This document shows positions 13,603-22,855 of a stretch of DNA of 64,000 nt, piece after piece. Source of the DNA: Symsagittifera roscoffensis (taxonomy: Eukaryota; Xenacoelomorpha; Acoela; Convolutidae); the NCBI RefSeq assembly GCF_963678635.1, contig NC_087068.1, forward strand, positions 46,391,785-46,455,784, given 5' to 3'. The notes under the pieces are model-generated. The model made no database searches. It worked only from the letters and a program-made list of their open reading frames with translations, and was not told where the DNA came from. Each line of letters begins with the position of its first letter. Positions within the stretch are counted from its first letter, which is position 1. The position numbers and the translations under genes were made by a program.

Positions 13603-14288
13603 TTTATCGCTCGTCGAACGACGCAATTTTCGGCAACTAAGCCTATAGACTTAGTGGACGAATATATAGGCCTAAGCCTATCAAGCCCAAAAAAAGGAAA
13701 AGAAAAAACATGAAATTTTAACTAAATTACACATGACAGTTGGTTAAAATACAAACGACTTAAAAATAATTTCAGAACAGACAGATATTGAAAATCCCAA
13801 CAAGCATAAAATATATCTGTAGCGGTAAATTGGTTGCTAAGAGGCTTCAAGGAAATGAGTCCAGATGAAAAGGTCATGAGTCTTCAAGGAAACGCGCCCT
13901 GTGAACAAAGTTATTTACGGGAAAAAGTCTTGTACCTGATTGCAATACCCTTGCCTATCGCCTATTCCGTTCGAAGGGTACTTAGAACGGAATACTTCGA
14001 CAACTGCCGCACAAATTCAAAGTTAATTTTCCAATGTATTGCATCATATACACCCCTCCATTTGAATAGCAAGATTTATAAGATACTACGAGCTGTATGC
14101 GAGAATGAGTGTGCATGAAATAATACCTGAGGCAGACTTTCGAGGTCATTGACCTCCAAATTCAGCTCCAGAAGCGTCTTGGCGTAACGCAGCACTTCCG
14201 GGGGCACATCTCGTAACTGACATCTGGACTTGTCAATGGATTCTATGTTGCGGTTGCACGCCAAAACCAGCTGCTTCCAAAATCCCAT
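653..14288 (-). CDS. scrib: Scribble (LAP-family polarity scaffold), 5' part, nine exons
   Basis: Scribble is a cortical scaffold that sets apical-basal polarity with Dlg and Lgl. I joined nine exons on the minus strand: 14288-14127, 12855-12563, 12359-12239, 10765-10691, 10602-9643, 7415-6957, 6351-6085, 2675-2498 and 761-653. All have GT-AG borders and matching phases and give about 874 residues. The N-terminus (CNRNIESIDKSRCQLRDVP) resembles Scribble. It is followed by 16 leucine-rich repeats and the LAP-specific segment (LKALWLSETQ, then KKVLTCVFLPQK). Two short linker motifs are also typical of Scribble: TPHPKEL in the 7415 exon and ERRDTPHHKK in the 761 exon. The PDZ domains must lie left of position 1. 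Densin or Erbin are less likely because of these two linker motifs. The start ATG at 14288 lies 11 bases after a strong acceptor. The exon model is inferred without transcripts; extra in-phase exons are possible in the large introns. Confidence 0.93.
762..2497. other. scrib intron 8
   Basis: I see no further exon. It contains a near-perfect duplication of ATTCATGAATCGT around 1860-1890 and a poly-G tract at 2047-2062. Confidence 0.5.
2498..2675 (-). CDS. scrib: scrib exon 8: acidic linker
   Basis: This 178-bp exon lies between GTAG and GAC|GTAAGT. It starts in phase 0 with EEDSDSDLDVSREKTVGFSD and ends in phase 1. The KTVGF stretch resembles the short conserved block (TVHF in human SCRIB) that precedes the first PDZ domain. 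A polythreonine and a polyglycine run follow. Confidence 0.82.
2676..6084. other. scrib intron 7 (3.4 kb) with SINE copy
   Basis: This intron carries a tRNA-derived SINE (about 4545-4860) and repeat fragments near 4070-4140. No exon is required, because the flanking exons join in phase 0. Confidence 0.5.
4545..4860 (-). repeat. tRNA-derived SINE copy
   Basis: On the minus strand, 4728-4661 resembles a tRNA: a loop CTCATAA flanked by a short stem, and a B box GGTTCAAATCC. The adjoining body (AGCAGCTCTATAAAGTGCAA and AGAAATAAGCC blocks) recurs at about 36425-36760 and 51952-52288. A tRNA-like head plus a dispersed body is the structure of a SINE. The head is too degenerate for a working tRNA gene. 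Confidence 0.6.
6085..6351 (-). CDS. scrib: scrib exon 7: serine-rich linker
   Basis: This 89-codon exon lies between TACGCAG and ATA|GTGAGT, with phase 0 borders. The polar sequence (VDERLLNKGETRKFDMG at the start) has no recognised domain. Assignment to scrib rests on phase, splice signals and position. Confidence 0.8.
6957..7415 (-). CDS. scrib: scrib exon 6: linker with TPHPKEL motif and polyglutamine
   Basis: This 153-codon exon lies between ATTTTAG and GAG|GTAAGC, in phase 0 at both ends. It begins TELKRHHTPHPKELAFRKEQ, matching the conserved Scribble linker motif. It then becomes low-complexity, rich in S, N and P, with a run of nine glutamines encoded largely by CAA (7104-7133 region). 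The run is a likely length polymorphism. Confidence 0.9.
7416..9642. other. scrib intron 5 with short minisatellite
   Basis: No coding exon is supported. Positions 8912-8998 hold a small tandem repeat built on TTTTGATACATAAAATG. GTTGCTGTACAAGTAGC near 8583 also occurs near 3070, so it belongs to a dispersed repeat. Confidence 0.5.
8912..8998. repeat. Minisatellite, TTTTGATACATAAAATG units
   Basis: About four imperfect units of a 17-28 bp motif lie in a scrib intron. Confidence 0.7.
9643..10602 (-). CDS. scrib: scrib exon 5: LRRs 9-16 and LAP-specific segment
   Basis: This 960-bp exon lies between TTTCCAG and ACA|GTAAGTT, with both borders in phase 0. It encodes the rest of the LRR array, the LAP-specific segment (LKALWLSETQ, then KKVLTCVFLPQK) and an acidic, glycine-rich linker ending in NDAEIVDDELLNQYT. 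It is the longest scrib exon here. Confidence 0.94.
10691..10765 (-). CDS. scrib: scrib exon 4: LRR 8 (short exon)
   Basis: This 75-bp exon is bounded by TTTTTAG and AAG|GTATGC. It encodes 25 residues (PYEIGDLTALRDLFLDDNAL, then VELPK), exactly one leucine-rich repeat in phase with its neighbours. I found it by looking for the repeat missing between exons 3 and 5. Confidence 0.9.
11040..11435. mobile_element. 378-bp MITE with 9-bp target-site duplication
   Basis: The element at 11049-11426 is flanked by perfect 9-bp direct repeats ATTCTAGTG at 11040-11048 and 11427-11435. Its ends are imperfect inverted repeats starting GGGG and containing CAACAGTGCCGAA; the right end has extra internal copies of the same motif. 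There is no coding capacity. A 9-bp duplication is typical of Mutator-like transposons, so this is probably a non-autonomous MULE relative. It sits in scrib intron 3 to 4 space. Confidence 0.85.
12239..12359 (-). CDS. scrib: scrib exon 3: LRRs 6-7
   Basis: This 121-bp exon completes a split threonine codon from exon 2 and reads LNKLERLELRDNFLKTLP, then LRLLDLGGNDLYEL. It ends in phase 0 at CTG|GTATGT. The motif LDLGGNDL is shared with vertebrate Scribble. Confidence 0.92.
12563..12855 (-). CDS. scrib: scrib exon 2: LRRs 2-5
   Basis: The exon starts after a TTGCAG acceptor in phase 0 and ends at AC|GTAAGA in phase 2. It carries four leucine-rich repeats, including LRYLNISDNGIRQL and LTHLDISRNEIRVL. 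One repeat has a short insertion (residues MMDGQVPP). Confidence 0.92.
12856..14126. other. scrib intron 1 with CA microsatellite
   Basis: No exon is needed, as exons 1 and 2 join in phase 0. It holds a CA microsatellite and a copy of a repeat (about 13845-13970) that recurs near 37500-37600 and 53030-53140. Confidence 0.55.
13538..13601. repeat. (CA)n microsatellite
   Basis: About 60 bases of CA dinucleotides, with a few CG and AT interruptions. Confidence 0.95.
14127..14288 (-). CDS. scrib: scrib exon 1: start codon and N-terminal cap
   Basis: This exon encodes 54 codons from ATG at 14288 and ends at a GTATT donor in phase 0. It contains the N-terminal cap and the first leucine-rich repeat (LLELNLEVNDLESLPQ). 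The reading joins directly to the next exon in the middle of the LRR consensus, which supports both splice sites. Confidence 0.92.
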
Positions 14289-15388
14289 TTGGACAAAAAC
14301 TGCACGGTAAAGGTAAAGGTCAATTTACTACATCAGTCTTAAGGCCACGCGGCAACAAATGGAAAGAAAAGAGCGCAAACTAGTTCTATGCTAATGCAAT
14401 TATGTTGTATTGCTATGTACAATAAACAATTTGGAGATAACGTTATGTAAAAAATTATATCATTCACGCATTCCCTTCGTTTTCTGGCGACATCAATTCA
14501 GGCATCTGTTTCAATCAGCTAAATTTTACGGGTAAACCCAACAAATGCACACTTAACAATTGTTGCTGAGTTCATTCTAATCTGAAAAGAGTCTATTGTG
14601 ATTCTAGGCTGATCAAACAGCTACAAACTCAGAGCACTTATAGCATATAGAATTAAAGCCACCATCTCAGTCAATGTAAATTGACTTCGATTTAACTCTC
14701 AGATTTATATGATACCTGACTTTGAGTATAAATTAGGGCTATGAACAACTTTACTACCAACAGAGCATTCGTTTTTTAAAATTGGCGATCAAAAAAGATT
14801 GAAAAATAAATATCAAAAATTGAAAAAAATCCAGAACAAATAGATGAAAAACTATCTGAAAGTTGCAGTCTGAGTCGTATTCGAGCATTTACGCCATCAA
14901 GGTGATATTCAAGCATTACGCTATCATGGCCTTCTAATTGCCAATCACAACGCGACTGGAAAGGTTTGGGTCAGCTTCGGGGATGTGTTCCAAGTTTCAG
15001 ACCAATTGAGCCATCTCCCCGCGAGGGGGCCTATCGCTCAATTAAACTTGATAGATGTTTATAACCACTTGAAACTTCTAACAAAAACATGAACCAGATT
15101 CTTGAACGAACATGGAACACCAAAATGAACAACATCAAAACTCACAACTACTTTCAGTGTAAGTAAGAAATCATCAAATTAGTTAATATTTAACCAAAAT
15201 TTTTCAGTTTCAAATGAAGAAATATGTGCGGTTACATACATTAAGGTGCCGAGGAGAACCATTTTAGGTGTTAAGATATAATAATAGAGAACCAAACAGA
15301 TTAGATAACTTACTTACCTCGAAGCAATGATAACTCAAAACGAACATAACAAATTTTCGATTTTTTTCTGTATCAACAAATTCTTCAG
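14289..15388. other. Upstream region of scrib
   Basis: No gene is supported here. The pyrimidine-rich acceptor of scrib is at 14300-14301. A small hairpin with arms CCCC and GGGG lies near 15018-15030. No promoter could be identified. Confidence 0.5.
14300..14320 (-). promoter_or_regulatory. scrib: Acceptor site 11 bases before the scrib ATG (possible trans-splice site)
   Basis: The minus strand reads a pyrimidine-rich tract, GTGCAG, then 11 bases before ATG. It is either the 3' end of a 5'-UTR intron or a spliced-leader acceptor. Similar sites precede NIP7, UTP14 and SDA1. Confidence 0.5.
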
Positions 15389-16100
15389 GCCTGCGTGATA
15401 ATTATATATTATCGACCTGTTCGCGTTCCGTGATGTCTTTTCCGGTGATTTTGCCAGTTTTCCTTGGCTGGAGATAGCTCAATTGGTCATTACTAGGTGA
15501 GAGGAAAATCTTACAACTTCAAAAGATTCACTAACCGAAATCACAATTACTGGGGACCATCTAAAGCTGGAGGTACTTGTTTGGGTGCATAGACATTTGT
15601 GTCTCGGGACATTTGTGTCCTTGACAAAACAAACCGAAATTATCAAATTGTACCAGACATATGTCCCAGACAAAAATGTCCGAAACTGTTTTGCGAAATT
15701 AATTTCTTTGATTTGACCTGGGTAATTTTTGACAAAATTTTTTCGTAATTTGGTCAATATTTGAAAATGTAAAAACCCAAAATTGGGTAAACTGGAGCAA
15801 AGTTGAAATTGTTGACTTGATTGAGCCAAAAGGAAAGAGAATAGGACAAGCTGGATTACATTGATCATTTGCCGTTTTCAAAACGGGTCTTGCTCATTTT
15901 TGAAAATTTCTGGGAAAAAGTTCAACTTAAAAAAATTTATTAAAAATTATTGCTTCGCAATATCAACTTTGGAAAAAAAATAAGTTTGAAATATAGTTTC
16001 ATGTTGCTGCTGCATCCTTTTAGGAAACTCAGAAATTTACTTAGTTCGTAAGCCGCAACTAGTTCGGACAAGTTTTTGTCAAGTTTGACCTGAAAAGGTT

Positions 16101-16574
16101 TTATAACAAGACACTCTTTGCCCGGCACACATTTTTTCGGTCAAATTCAGCATTTTTCTGTTCGTCCTGAAACTTTTCTTTGAGTTTGGGAAATGATGGA
16201 TGCTTGCCGTTCACGAGCTTAACGAAGTTGCTATTCCAACCTTCAACAGCATTGTTGGTTCTGGGTCGCCCGGTTATCACACGTTGATGACATCTCCAGC
16301 TGTCAACGTCAAAACTGGGGTTTTGAGGAGTTCCATTTGCCGCCGAGAGCCGACCAACGTAATTGTCCTCCGAGAGCCGAACAAAGTAATTGAAGATTGG
16401 GTGGGCTGTCTCAGGGCATGTCTTCTGAAGAGTTTCAAAAGCAGTAGAAACATCACTTACAGGCAGGAAAGCGATACTCAGCAGCATTCGGACATGCTCG
16501 CGGAATTCTAGATCTAGTCTGTAGTTGTTTGTATTCTCAGTAGATTGAATGTGACGCCAGACGCTTTGGCTCAA
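16101..16574 (-). pseudogene. MULE transposase fragment, unit 1
   Basis: This 157-residue fragment resembles the C-terminal part of MULE-type transposases of animals. It has SQSVWRHIQ at the start, LLSIAFLPVSDVSTAFETL in the middle, and GRPRTNNAVEGWNSNF with HPSFPKLKEKFQDEQ near the end. Bases just upstream add CQYCYFHL in the same frame. The continuing C-terminus (VKLDKNLSELVAAYELS) is in another frame at 15940-16128, so a frameshift separates them. The catalytic N-terminal half is missing, apart from a possible remnant (ERFLHFDSGP) near 16730. It cannot be an active transposase. Confidence 0.8.
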
Positions 16575-17608
16575 ATGGAAATAGCAGTATTGACATTGTA
16601 CATTTTTGGATATTTAATTGAACGCATTTTTGACCGCTATTTCGAAATCAATGGTGGCTCGTTTGGGAAATTCAAAGTCGAAGCATCATTTTTCGCTTGG
16701 TATCGTTAGGTCCAGAGTCAAAATGAAGGAAACGCTCGCCACTGTGTGCCACTTTCAGCAACTCTGGCAGTTCAAAATCAATTAAGGACTGGGGTTCCTG
16801 CATTCTGGGCCGTTCTTCCTGTTTTACTCTGTTAATCATCCTCTGGTTGGCTGACTAGGTCGGAATTACTGCTGCAGTTCGGAACTTTTACTGCTGCTGC
16901 AAATTTTTTCAGCCTGCATGATACTTTATACATTATCGACCTGTTCGCGTTCGGCGATGTCTTTTCCGTTGATTTTGCCAATTATCCTTGGCTGGAGATA
17001 GCTCAATGGGTCATTACGGGGTGAGATGAAAATCTCACAACTTCAAAAGATTCACTAACCGAAATCACAATTACTGGGGACCATCTAAAGCTGGAGGTAC
17101 TTGTTTGGGTGCATAGACATTTGTGTCCTTGACAAAACAAACCGAAATTATCAAATTGTACCAGACATATGTCCCAGACAAAAATGTCCGAAACTGTTTT
17201 GCGAAATTAATTTCTTTGATTTGACCTGGGTAATTTTTGACAAAATTTTTTCGTAATTTGGTCAATATTTGAAAATGTAAAAACCCAAAATTGGGTAAAC
17301 TGGAGCAAAGTTGAAATTGTTGACTTGATTGAGCCAAAAGGAAAGAGAATAGGACAAGCTTGATTACATTGATCATTTGCCGTTTTCAAAACGGGTCTTG
17401 CTCATTTTTGAAAATTTCTGGGAAAAAGTTCAACTTAAAAAAATTTATTAAAAATTATTGCTTCGCAATATCAACTTTGGAAAAAAAATAAGTTTGAAAT
17501 ATAGTTTCATGTTGCTGCTGCATCCTTTTAGGAAACTCAGAAATTTACTTAGTTCGTAAGCCGCAACTAGTTCGGACAAGTTTTTGTCAAGTTTGACCTG
17601 AAAAGGTT

Positions 17609-18082
17609 TTATAACAAGACACTCTTTGCCCGGCACACATTTTTTCGGTCAAATTCAGCATTTTTCTGTTCGTCCTGAAACTTTTCTTTGAGTTTGGGAA
17701 ATGATGGATGCTTGCCGTTCACGAGCTTAACGAAGTTGCTATTCCAACCTTCAACAGCATTGTTGGTTCTGGGTCGCCCGGTTATCACACGTTGATGACA
17801 TCTCCAGCTGTCAACGTCAAAACTGGGGTTTTGAGGAGTTCCATTTGCCGCCGAGAGCCGACCAACGTAATTGTCCTCCGAGAGCCGAACAAAGTAATTG
17901 AAGATTGGGTGGGCTGTCTCAGGGCATGTCTTCTGAAGAGTTTCAAAAGCAGTAGAAACATCACTTACAGGCAGGAAAGCGATACTCAGCAGCATTCGGA
18001 CATGCTCGCGGAATTCTAGATCTAGTCTGTAGTTGTTTGTATTCTCAGTAGATTGAATGTGACGCCAGACGCTTTGGCTCAA
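17609..18082 (-). pseudogene. MULE transposase fragment, unit 2
   Basis: The encoded 157 residues are identical to those of unit 1, including the frameshift before the C-terminal piece at 17448-17636. The identity points to a very recent duplication or to gene conversion. Confidence 0.8.
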
Positions 18083-19154
18083 ATGGAAATAGCAGTATTG
18101 ACATTGTACATTTTTGGATATTTAATTGAACGCATTTTTGACCGCTATTTCGAAATCAATGGTGGCTCGTTTGGGAAATTCAAAGTCGAAGCATCATTTT
18201 TCGCTTGGTATCGTTAGGTCCAGAGTCAAAATGAAGGAAACGCTCGCCACTGTGTGCCACTTTCAGCAACTCTGGCAGTTCAAAATCAATTAAGGACTGG
18301 GGTTCCTGCATTCTGGGCCGTTCTTCCTGTTTTACTCTGTTAATCATCCTCTGGTTGGCTGACTAGGTCGGAATTACTGCTGCAGTTCGGAATTTTTACT
18401 GCTGCTGCAAATTTTTTCAGCCTGCGTGATACTTTATACATTATCGACCTGTTCGCGTTCGGCGATGTCTTTTCCGTTGATTTTGCCAATTATCCTTGGC
18501 TGGAGATAGCTCAATGGGTCATTACGGGGTGAGATGAAAATCTCACAACTTCAAAAGATTCACTAACCGAAATCACAATTACTGGGGACCATCTAAAGCT
18601 GGAGGTACTTGTTTGGGTGCATAGACATTTGTGTCCTTGACCAAAGAACCCGAAATTATAAAAATGTACCAGACATGTCGCAGACAAAATTGTCTGAAAC
18701 TGTTTTGCGAAATAAATTTCGTTGATTTGACCTGCGTAATTTTCGACAAAAATCTTTTGTAATTTGGTCAATATTTGAAATTGTAAAAACCCAAAATTGG
18801 GTAAACTGGAGCAAAGTTGAAATTGTTGACTTGATGGAGCCAAAAGGAAAGAGAATAGGACAAGCTTGATTACATTGATCATTTGCCGTTTTCAAAACGG
18901 GTCTTGCTCAATTTTGAAATTTTCTGGGAAAAAGTTCAACTTAAAAAAATTTATTAAAAATTATTGCTTCGCAATATCAACTTTGGAAAAAAAATTACTT
19001 TGAAATATAGTTTCATGTTGCTGCTGCATCCTTTTAGGAAACTCAGAAATTTACTTGAGTCGTAGGCCGCAACTAGTTCGGACAAGTTTTTGTCAAGTTT
19101 GACCTGAAGAGGTTTTATAACAAGACACTATTTGCCCGGCACACATTTTTTCGG

Positions 19155-19589
19155 TCAAAATTCAGCATTTTTCTGTTCGTCCTGAAACTTTTCTTTGAGT
19201 TTGGGAAATGATGAGTGCTTGCCGTTCACGAGCTTAACGAAGTTGCTATTCCAACCTTCAACAGCATTGTTGGTTCTGGGTCGCCCGGTTATCACACGTT
19301 GATGACATCTCCAGCTGTCAACGTCAAATCTGGGGTTTTGAGGAGTTCCATTTGCCGCCGAGAGCCGACCAACGTAATTGTCCTCCGAGAGCCGACCAAA
19401 GTAATTGAAGATTGGGTGGGCTGTCTCAGGGCATGTCTTCTGAAGAGTTTCAAAAGCAGTAGAAACATCACTTACAGGCAGGAAAGCGATACTCAGCAGC
19501 ATTCGGACATGCTCGCGGAATTCTAGATCTAGTCTGTAGTTGTTTGTATTCTCAGTAGATTGAATGTGACCCCAGACGCTTTGGCTCAA
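19155..19589 (-). pseudogene. MULE transposase fragment, unit 3
   Basis: This is a slightly diverged copy of the same fragment (for example HSSFPKLKEKF in place of HPSFPKLKEKF). It is cut short by one extra A near 19158, which brings in a stop after QKNAEF. Confidence 0.8.
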
Positions 19590-20133
19590 ATGGAAATAGC
19601 AGTATTGACATTGTACATTTTTGGATATTTAATTGAACGCATTTTTGACCGCTATTTCGAAATCAATGGTGGCTCGTTTGGGAAATTCAAAGTCGAAGCA
19701 TCATTTTTCGCTTGGTATCGTTAGGTCCAGAGTCAAAATGAAGGAAACGCTCGCCACTGTGTGCCACTTTCAGCAACTCTGGCAGTTCAAAATCAATTAA
19801 GGACTGGGGTTCCTGCATTCTGGGCCGTTCTTCCTGTTTTACTCTGTTAATCGTCCTCTGGTTGGCTGACTAGGTCGGAATTACTGCTGCAGTTCGGAAT
19901 TTTTACTGCTGCTGCAAATTTTTTCAGCCTGCGTGATACTTTATACATTATCGACCTGTTCGCGTTCGGCGATGTCTTTTCCGTTGATTTTGCCAATTAT
20001 CCTTGGCTGGAGATAGCTCAATTGGTCATTACGGGGTGAGATGAAAATCTCACAACTTCAAAAGATTCACTAACCGAAATCACAATTACTGGGGACCATC
20101 TAAAGCTGGAGGTACTTGTTTGGGTGCATGGCG

Positions 20134-20619
20134 TTAGCAACCATTTAGGACATGGTTGAACCGGTCAACATTGTTGACCATTCCTGTTGATTTTAGCACC
20201 CAAAAGCTGAATATTTTTCGTTTTTCCTGAACTAACTTCGTGAGCAAATCTTTGGGAGCAAGGTCTGAAGATTTAGCTTCAAGTTCTCGGCATCTATGTT
20301 GTTTAGCATTCAAGAGTCGTGTGGAGTTGTTTTGCATGGCAAGCAGCTTTGCTTTCATGGCGTAAAAGTTTTCTTCGACTTATTTGACCCTTTCACTTTC
20401 ATCTGAAGTTAAGTTTTGAATCTGACCATCTCGGCTATTATTTGCTATACTACTAGGGTTCATTGATGAATTATCATCAGCTGAAGAACCATTGTTTGCA
20501 ATTGTTTCTTCTTCTGTTTTTTGCCATCTCTTCATCTCTTCTCGGTTTATTTTAACTTCGATTTCAATTGGCATATTTTTTGCAAAAGGCGCTTGTTCTT
20601 CTCCACTAAAGCAACGCAA
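20134..20619 (-). pseudogene. Unknown coiled-coil ORF with an in-frame stop
   Basis: One frame runs from 20619 to 20134 with a single TAA at 20380-20382. The first part is polar (EIEVKINREEMKRWQKTEEE, then serine/asparagine-rich). The second part is helical and charged (RCRELEAKSSDLAPKDLLTK). I recognise no family. It directly adjoins the truncated end of the MULE array and may be a broken transposon ORF; a chance ORF is possible. Confidence 0.35.
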
Positions 20620-20639
20620 TAAGCAATGGGTTCCATGTT

Positions 20640-21187
20640 AAATCTGAAACCGATTTCTTTTGTCTCAAATTTGAAGTTATTTTAAGATCAAGTTCTCGAA
20701 AATAGTTGCACTGGGAAACAACTTTTCTACAGCTGCGCTTCCCGGGTTAAGCAGAAATCGAGGGAAAGAACTTCGACTTTTTGCAGCACTTTTTGTAGAT
20801 CATTCTTGAACATCCCAAATGGAGCCGTTTAAGTTGTCAAGCTATCTAAATAGTTTTCAAAAATTATTTCTTCGAAGAATGAAATTAAAAGGATGCCTGA
20901 AAGCGGGGACAACCACGAAAGCAAAAAAACCAAGTCAAAAACAAACACTACAGCCCGAATTTGAAAAACTTTAGGGGTGCGATTTTTTTTCGATATTCGG
21001 AGTTTAGACTAAAAAATCCTTGATCAATATGAAATGAAACTTGAGCATTGAAGCGATACAGCTGTACAAAAATTTTTCTTTGACTTATCTTGCTGCAATT
21101 TTCAGACCTGGTAATTCATCCGTGGCTTGAAAATTTCTTTTGAAGAATTAAATTCTCACGAGAGTAAAAACAACAAAACAATTCGAT
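20640..21187. other. Region without recognised feature downstream of NIP7
   Basis: No coding potential, RNA gene or clear repeat was recognised. It would contain the 3' UTR of NIP7. Confidence 0.4.
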
Positions 21188-21733
21188 TTAGGTCAACAGT
21201 TCTGACTCGGACCGAATGTACTCTCCCACATCACTCTGATGCAGCAAAACATTCGTTATCGGTTGGGCTCTTCTGCAATCAGCTGTTGACCTCGCTGATA
21301 CTCCGAAACCCAGCGGCACATCGCCCATCGAATACACGACAACACCCGCATACGCCGGTGTATTTTCTGTGATACGCCCCAAGCCCCCTTTAGTCACGTG
21401 ATTGCCATACAAAAAAGATTGCTCTGAACTGGGCTTGAGCCATACTTTATACTGTGCGTAATCAGCAATTACTGGCAAAGCGGTTATTAGAAGTTTGAAT
21501 TTTCCTGTTTTTGTGAACTTTCCAATGCAAGTTCCGACTGAGATGATCTTTTTGCGTGGGACTGTGATTGCGGCAGTGATGACATCTTCTCTGGCGTAAA
21601 ACACGCGGTCGTTGTGCAACCTGAAGCTGTAATGGTGATCTGTTCTCTCGATTAGTTTCCGCACATTGTCTCCGATGTATTTCATCAACTTCTCAATCAC
21701 CGATTTCATTTCTTGCTCTTTCAGCTGACGCAT
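21188..21733 (-). CDS. NIP7: 60S ribosome biogenesis factor NIP7
   Basis: NIP7 binds pre-ribosomal particles in the nucleolus and is needed for 27S pre-rRNA processing and 60S assembly. This intronless ORF encodes 181 residues, against 180 in human NIP7, and matches along its whole length. Marks include KYIGDNVRKLIERTD and FRLHNDRVFYAREDV in the N-terminal domain, and GTCIGKFTKTGKFKL, SFLYGNHVTKGGLGRITEN, VVVYSMGDVPLGFGVSARST and HQSDVGEYIRSE in the C-terminal PUA domain. I chose ATG at 21733 (MRQLKEQEM) rather than the upstream in-frame codon at 21754, because a TTTTCAG acceptor lies between them, 8 bases before this ATG. It has no stop or frameshift, so it is probably functional. A retrocopy is possible but not required. 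Confidence 0.96.
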   Translation of the reverse strand: MRQLKEQEMKSVIEKLMKYIGDNVRKLIERTDHHYSFRLHNDRVFYAREDVITAAITVPRKKIISVGTCIGKFTKTGKFKLLITALPVIADYAQYKVWLKPSSEQSFLYGNHVTKGGLGRITENTPAYAGVVVYSMGDVPLGFGVSARSTADCRRAQPITNVLLHQSDVGEYIRSESELLT

Positions 21734-21741
21734 CTTTCTGT

Positions 21742-21760
21742 CTGAAAATAACATGGAAAC
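21742..21760 (-). promoter_or_regulatory. NIP7: Acceptor site 8 bases before the NIP7 ATG
   Basis: The minus strand reads TTATTTTCAG, then ACAGAAAG, then ATG. It is a spliced-leader or 5'-UTR intron acceptor. Confidence 0.5.
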
Positions 21761-22855
21761 CTTTGGTACTTTTTAAGAAATCCATTTTTTGCCGACCGAC
21801 CCTAAAATTTTTCTAAAGGCGCCTTTGGCGCCAATATATACTAACTTTGAGGGGGAGCGCGCGCCAAAAAAACGCGATTTTTTTGTCAAAATTTTTCAAA
21901 AAGTGCCTAAAAACGGCTTTTTTTGACCTGTTTTTTCAAAAATTTGCCTGCGGCGCAGAAAATTTGGCAAAAACAGGGACCTTTTAGTGCTTTAGAAGAG
22001 CTCGGGAAATCAATTTGGTCGACCTAAAAAAAAAAAAAAGGGGGCGTCAAAATTTTCGAAAAATAGAGCAACACCCAATGGATCGTCTAGTGTTTTGTTC
22101 TCGGCAGCTTCAAAAAAATTTATAGCCCGATCTTTCTAAATGAAGTACAGTAGTGTCATCCTGGTCGGCGGAACAGTTGATATACTACCAATTGACCATG
22201 TACAGGGCATAATCTTATAAAACAAATCGCGATTTAAGATTTTCAGTCCTTTAAAACATTTTCCACTATTTTGCAAGAAGAACCTAGTATTATGTTCCTC
22301 CAATAAAAAACGATGGAGCCTTTTGCAAAGACTAGATAATAACGAGATCACTGACAAAAACAAACAACCTACCTAAAACACGATTGGTCTTCTAACATGC
22401 CCAGAGCCGAAGGAAACAGACAGGAAAAAAGCACTTGACGTAAAAGAACTTTTTTGCTGGACATGCAACAGACAATAATTAGCATGGATGGAGATCTGAA
22501 AGATCGTCTGATCGTTGAACAAAAATTAGAGAAATTGTTCTAATTTTCAATCGCAAACATGATCAACCGAATCACGAAAACCTTATCACCTTGTATGCAC
22601 AAGCTTTCAACTCATTGTATTTGAAAAAAAAAGAAAACAGAAATGGAGTTGAAAACTTGGGCATGCGTGATGATGAGGTTTTTATTTTTCAAATACAATA
22701 ATTTGATTCGATTTTTGCAAGCGATAAATAAATTCGATGATACATACTGAAATCTGAGCATATGGGAGAACATATGGCAACACGAACTCAAAAGATGCTT
22801 TAAAAAATCATAGGTATGCAAACAAATTATCGCAAATACATATGTCACTATAAGA
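21761..22855. other. Upstream region of NIP7, no recognised gene
   Basis: Positions 21820-22040 are low-complexity, with many palindromic GGCGCC/GCGCC words and A or T runs. No ORF resembles a known protein. Confidence 0.4.

Larger units (their letters stand above)
15389..20129 (-). mobile_element. Tandem array of 1.5-kb MULE-derived units
   Basis: Three complete units and one partial unit start near 15389, 16912, 18420 and 19927 (shared CCTGC start), with periods of 1523, 1508 and 1507 bp. Each carries the same minus-strand fragment of a Mutator-like transposase. Units 1 and 2 encode an identical 157-residue fragment; unit 1 differs by a 15-bp microduplication (ACATTTGTGTC repeated near 15590-15620). 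Unit 3 is more diverged. The array ends abruptly near 20129. No long terminal inverted repeats were found, so the units look like an internally deleted element amplified in tandem, perhaps by unequal exchange. Confidence 0.85.

Noticed and set aside
15479-15868. Minus-strand ORF repeated in each MULE unit (MINVIQLVLF...)
   Set aside because: It repeats only because the unit does. The sequence is hydrophobic/AT-driven and shows no similarity to transposase.
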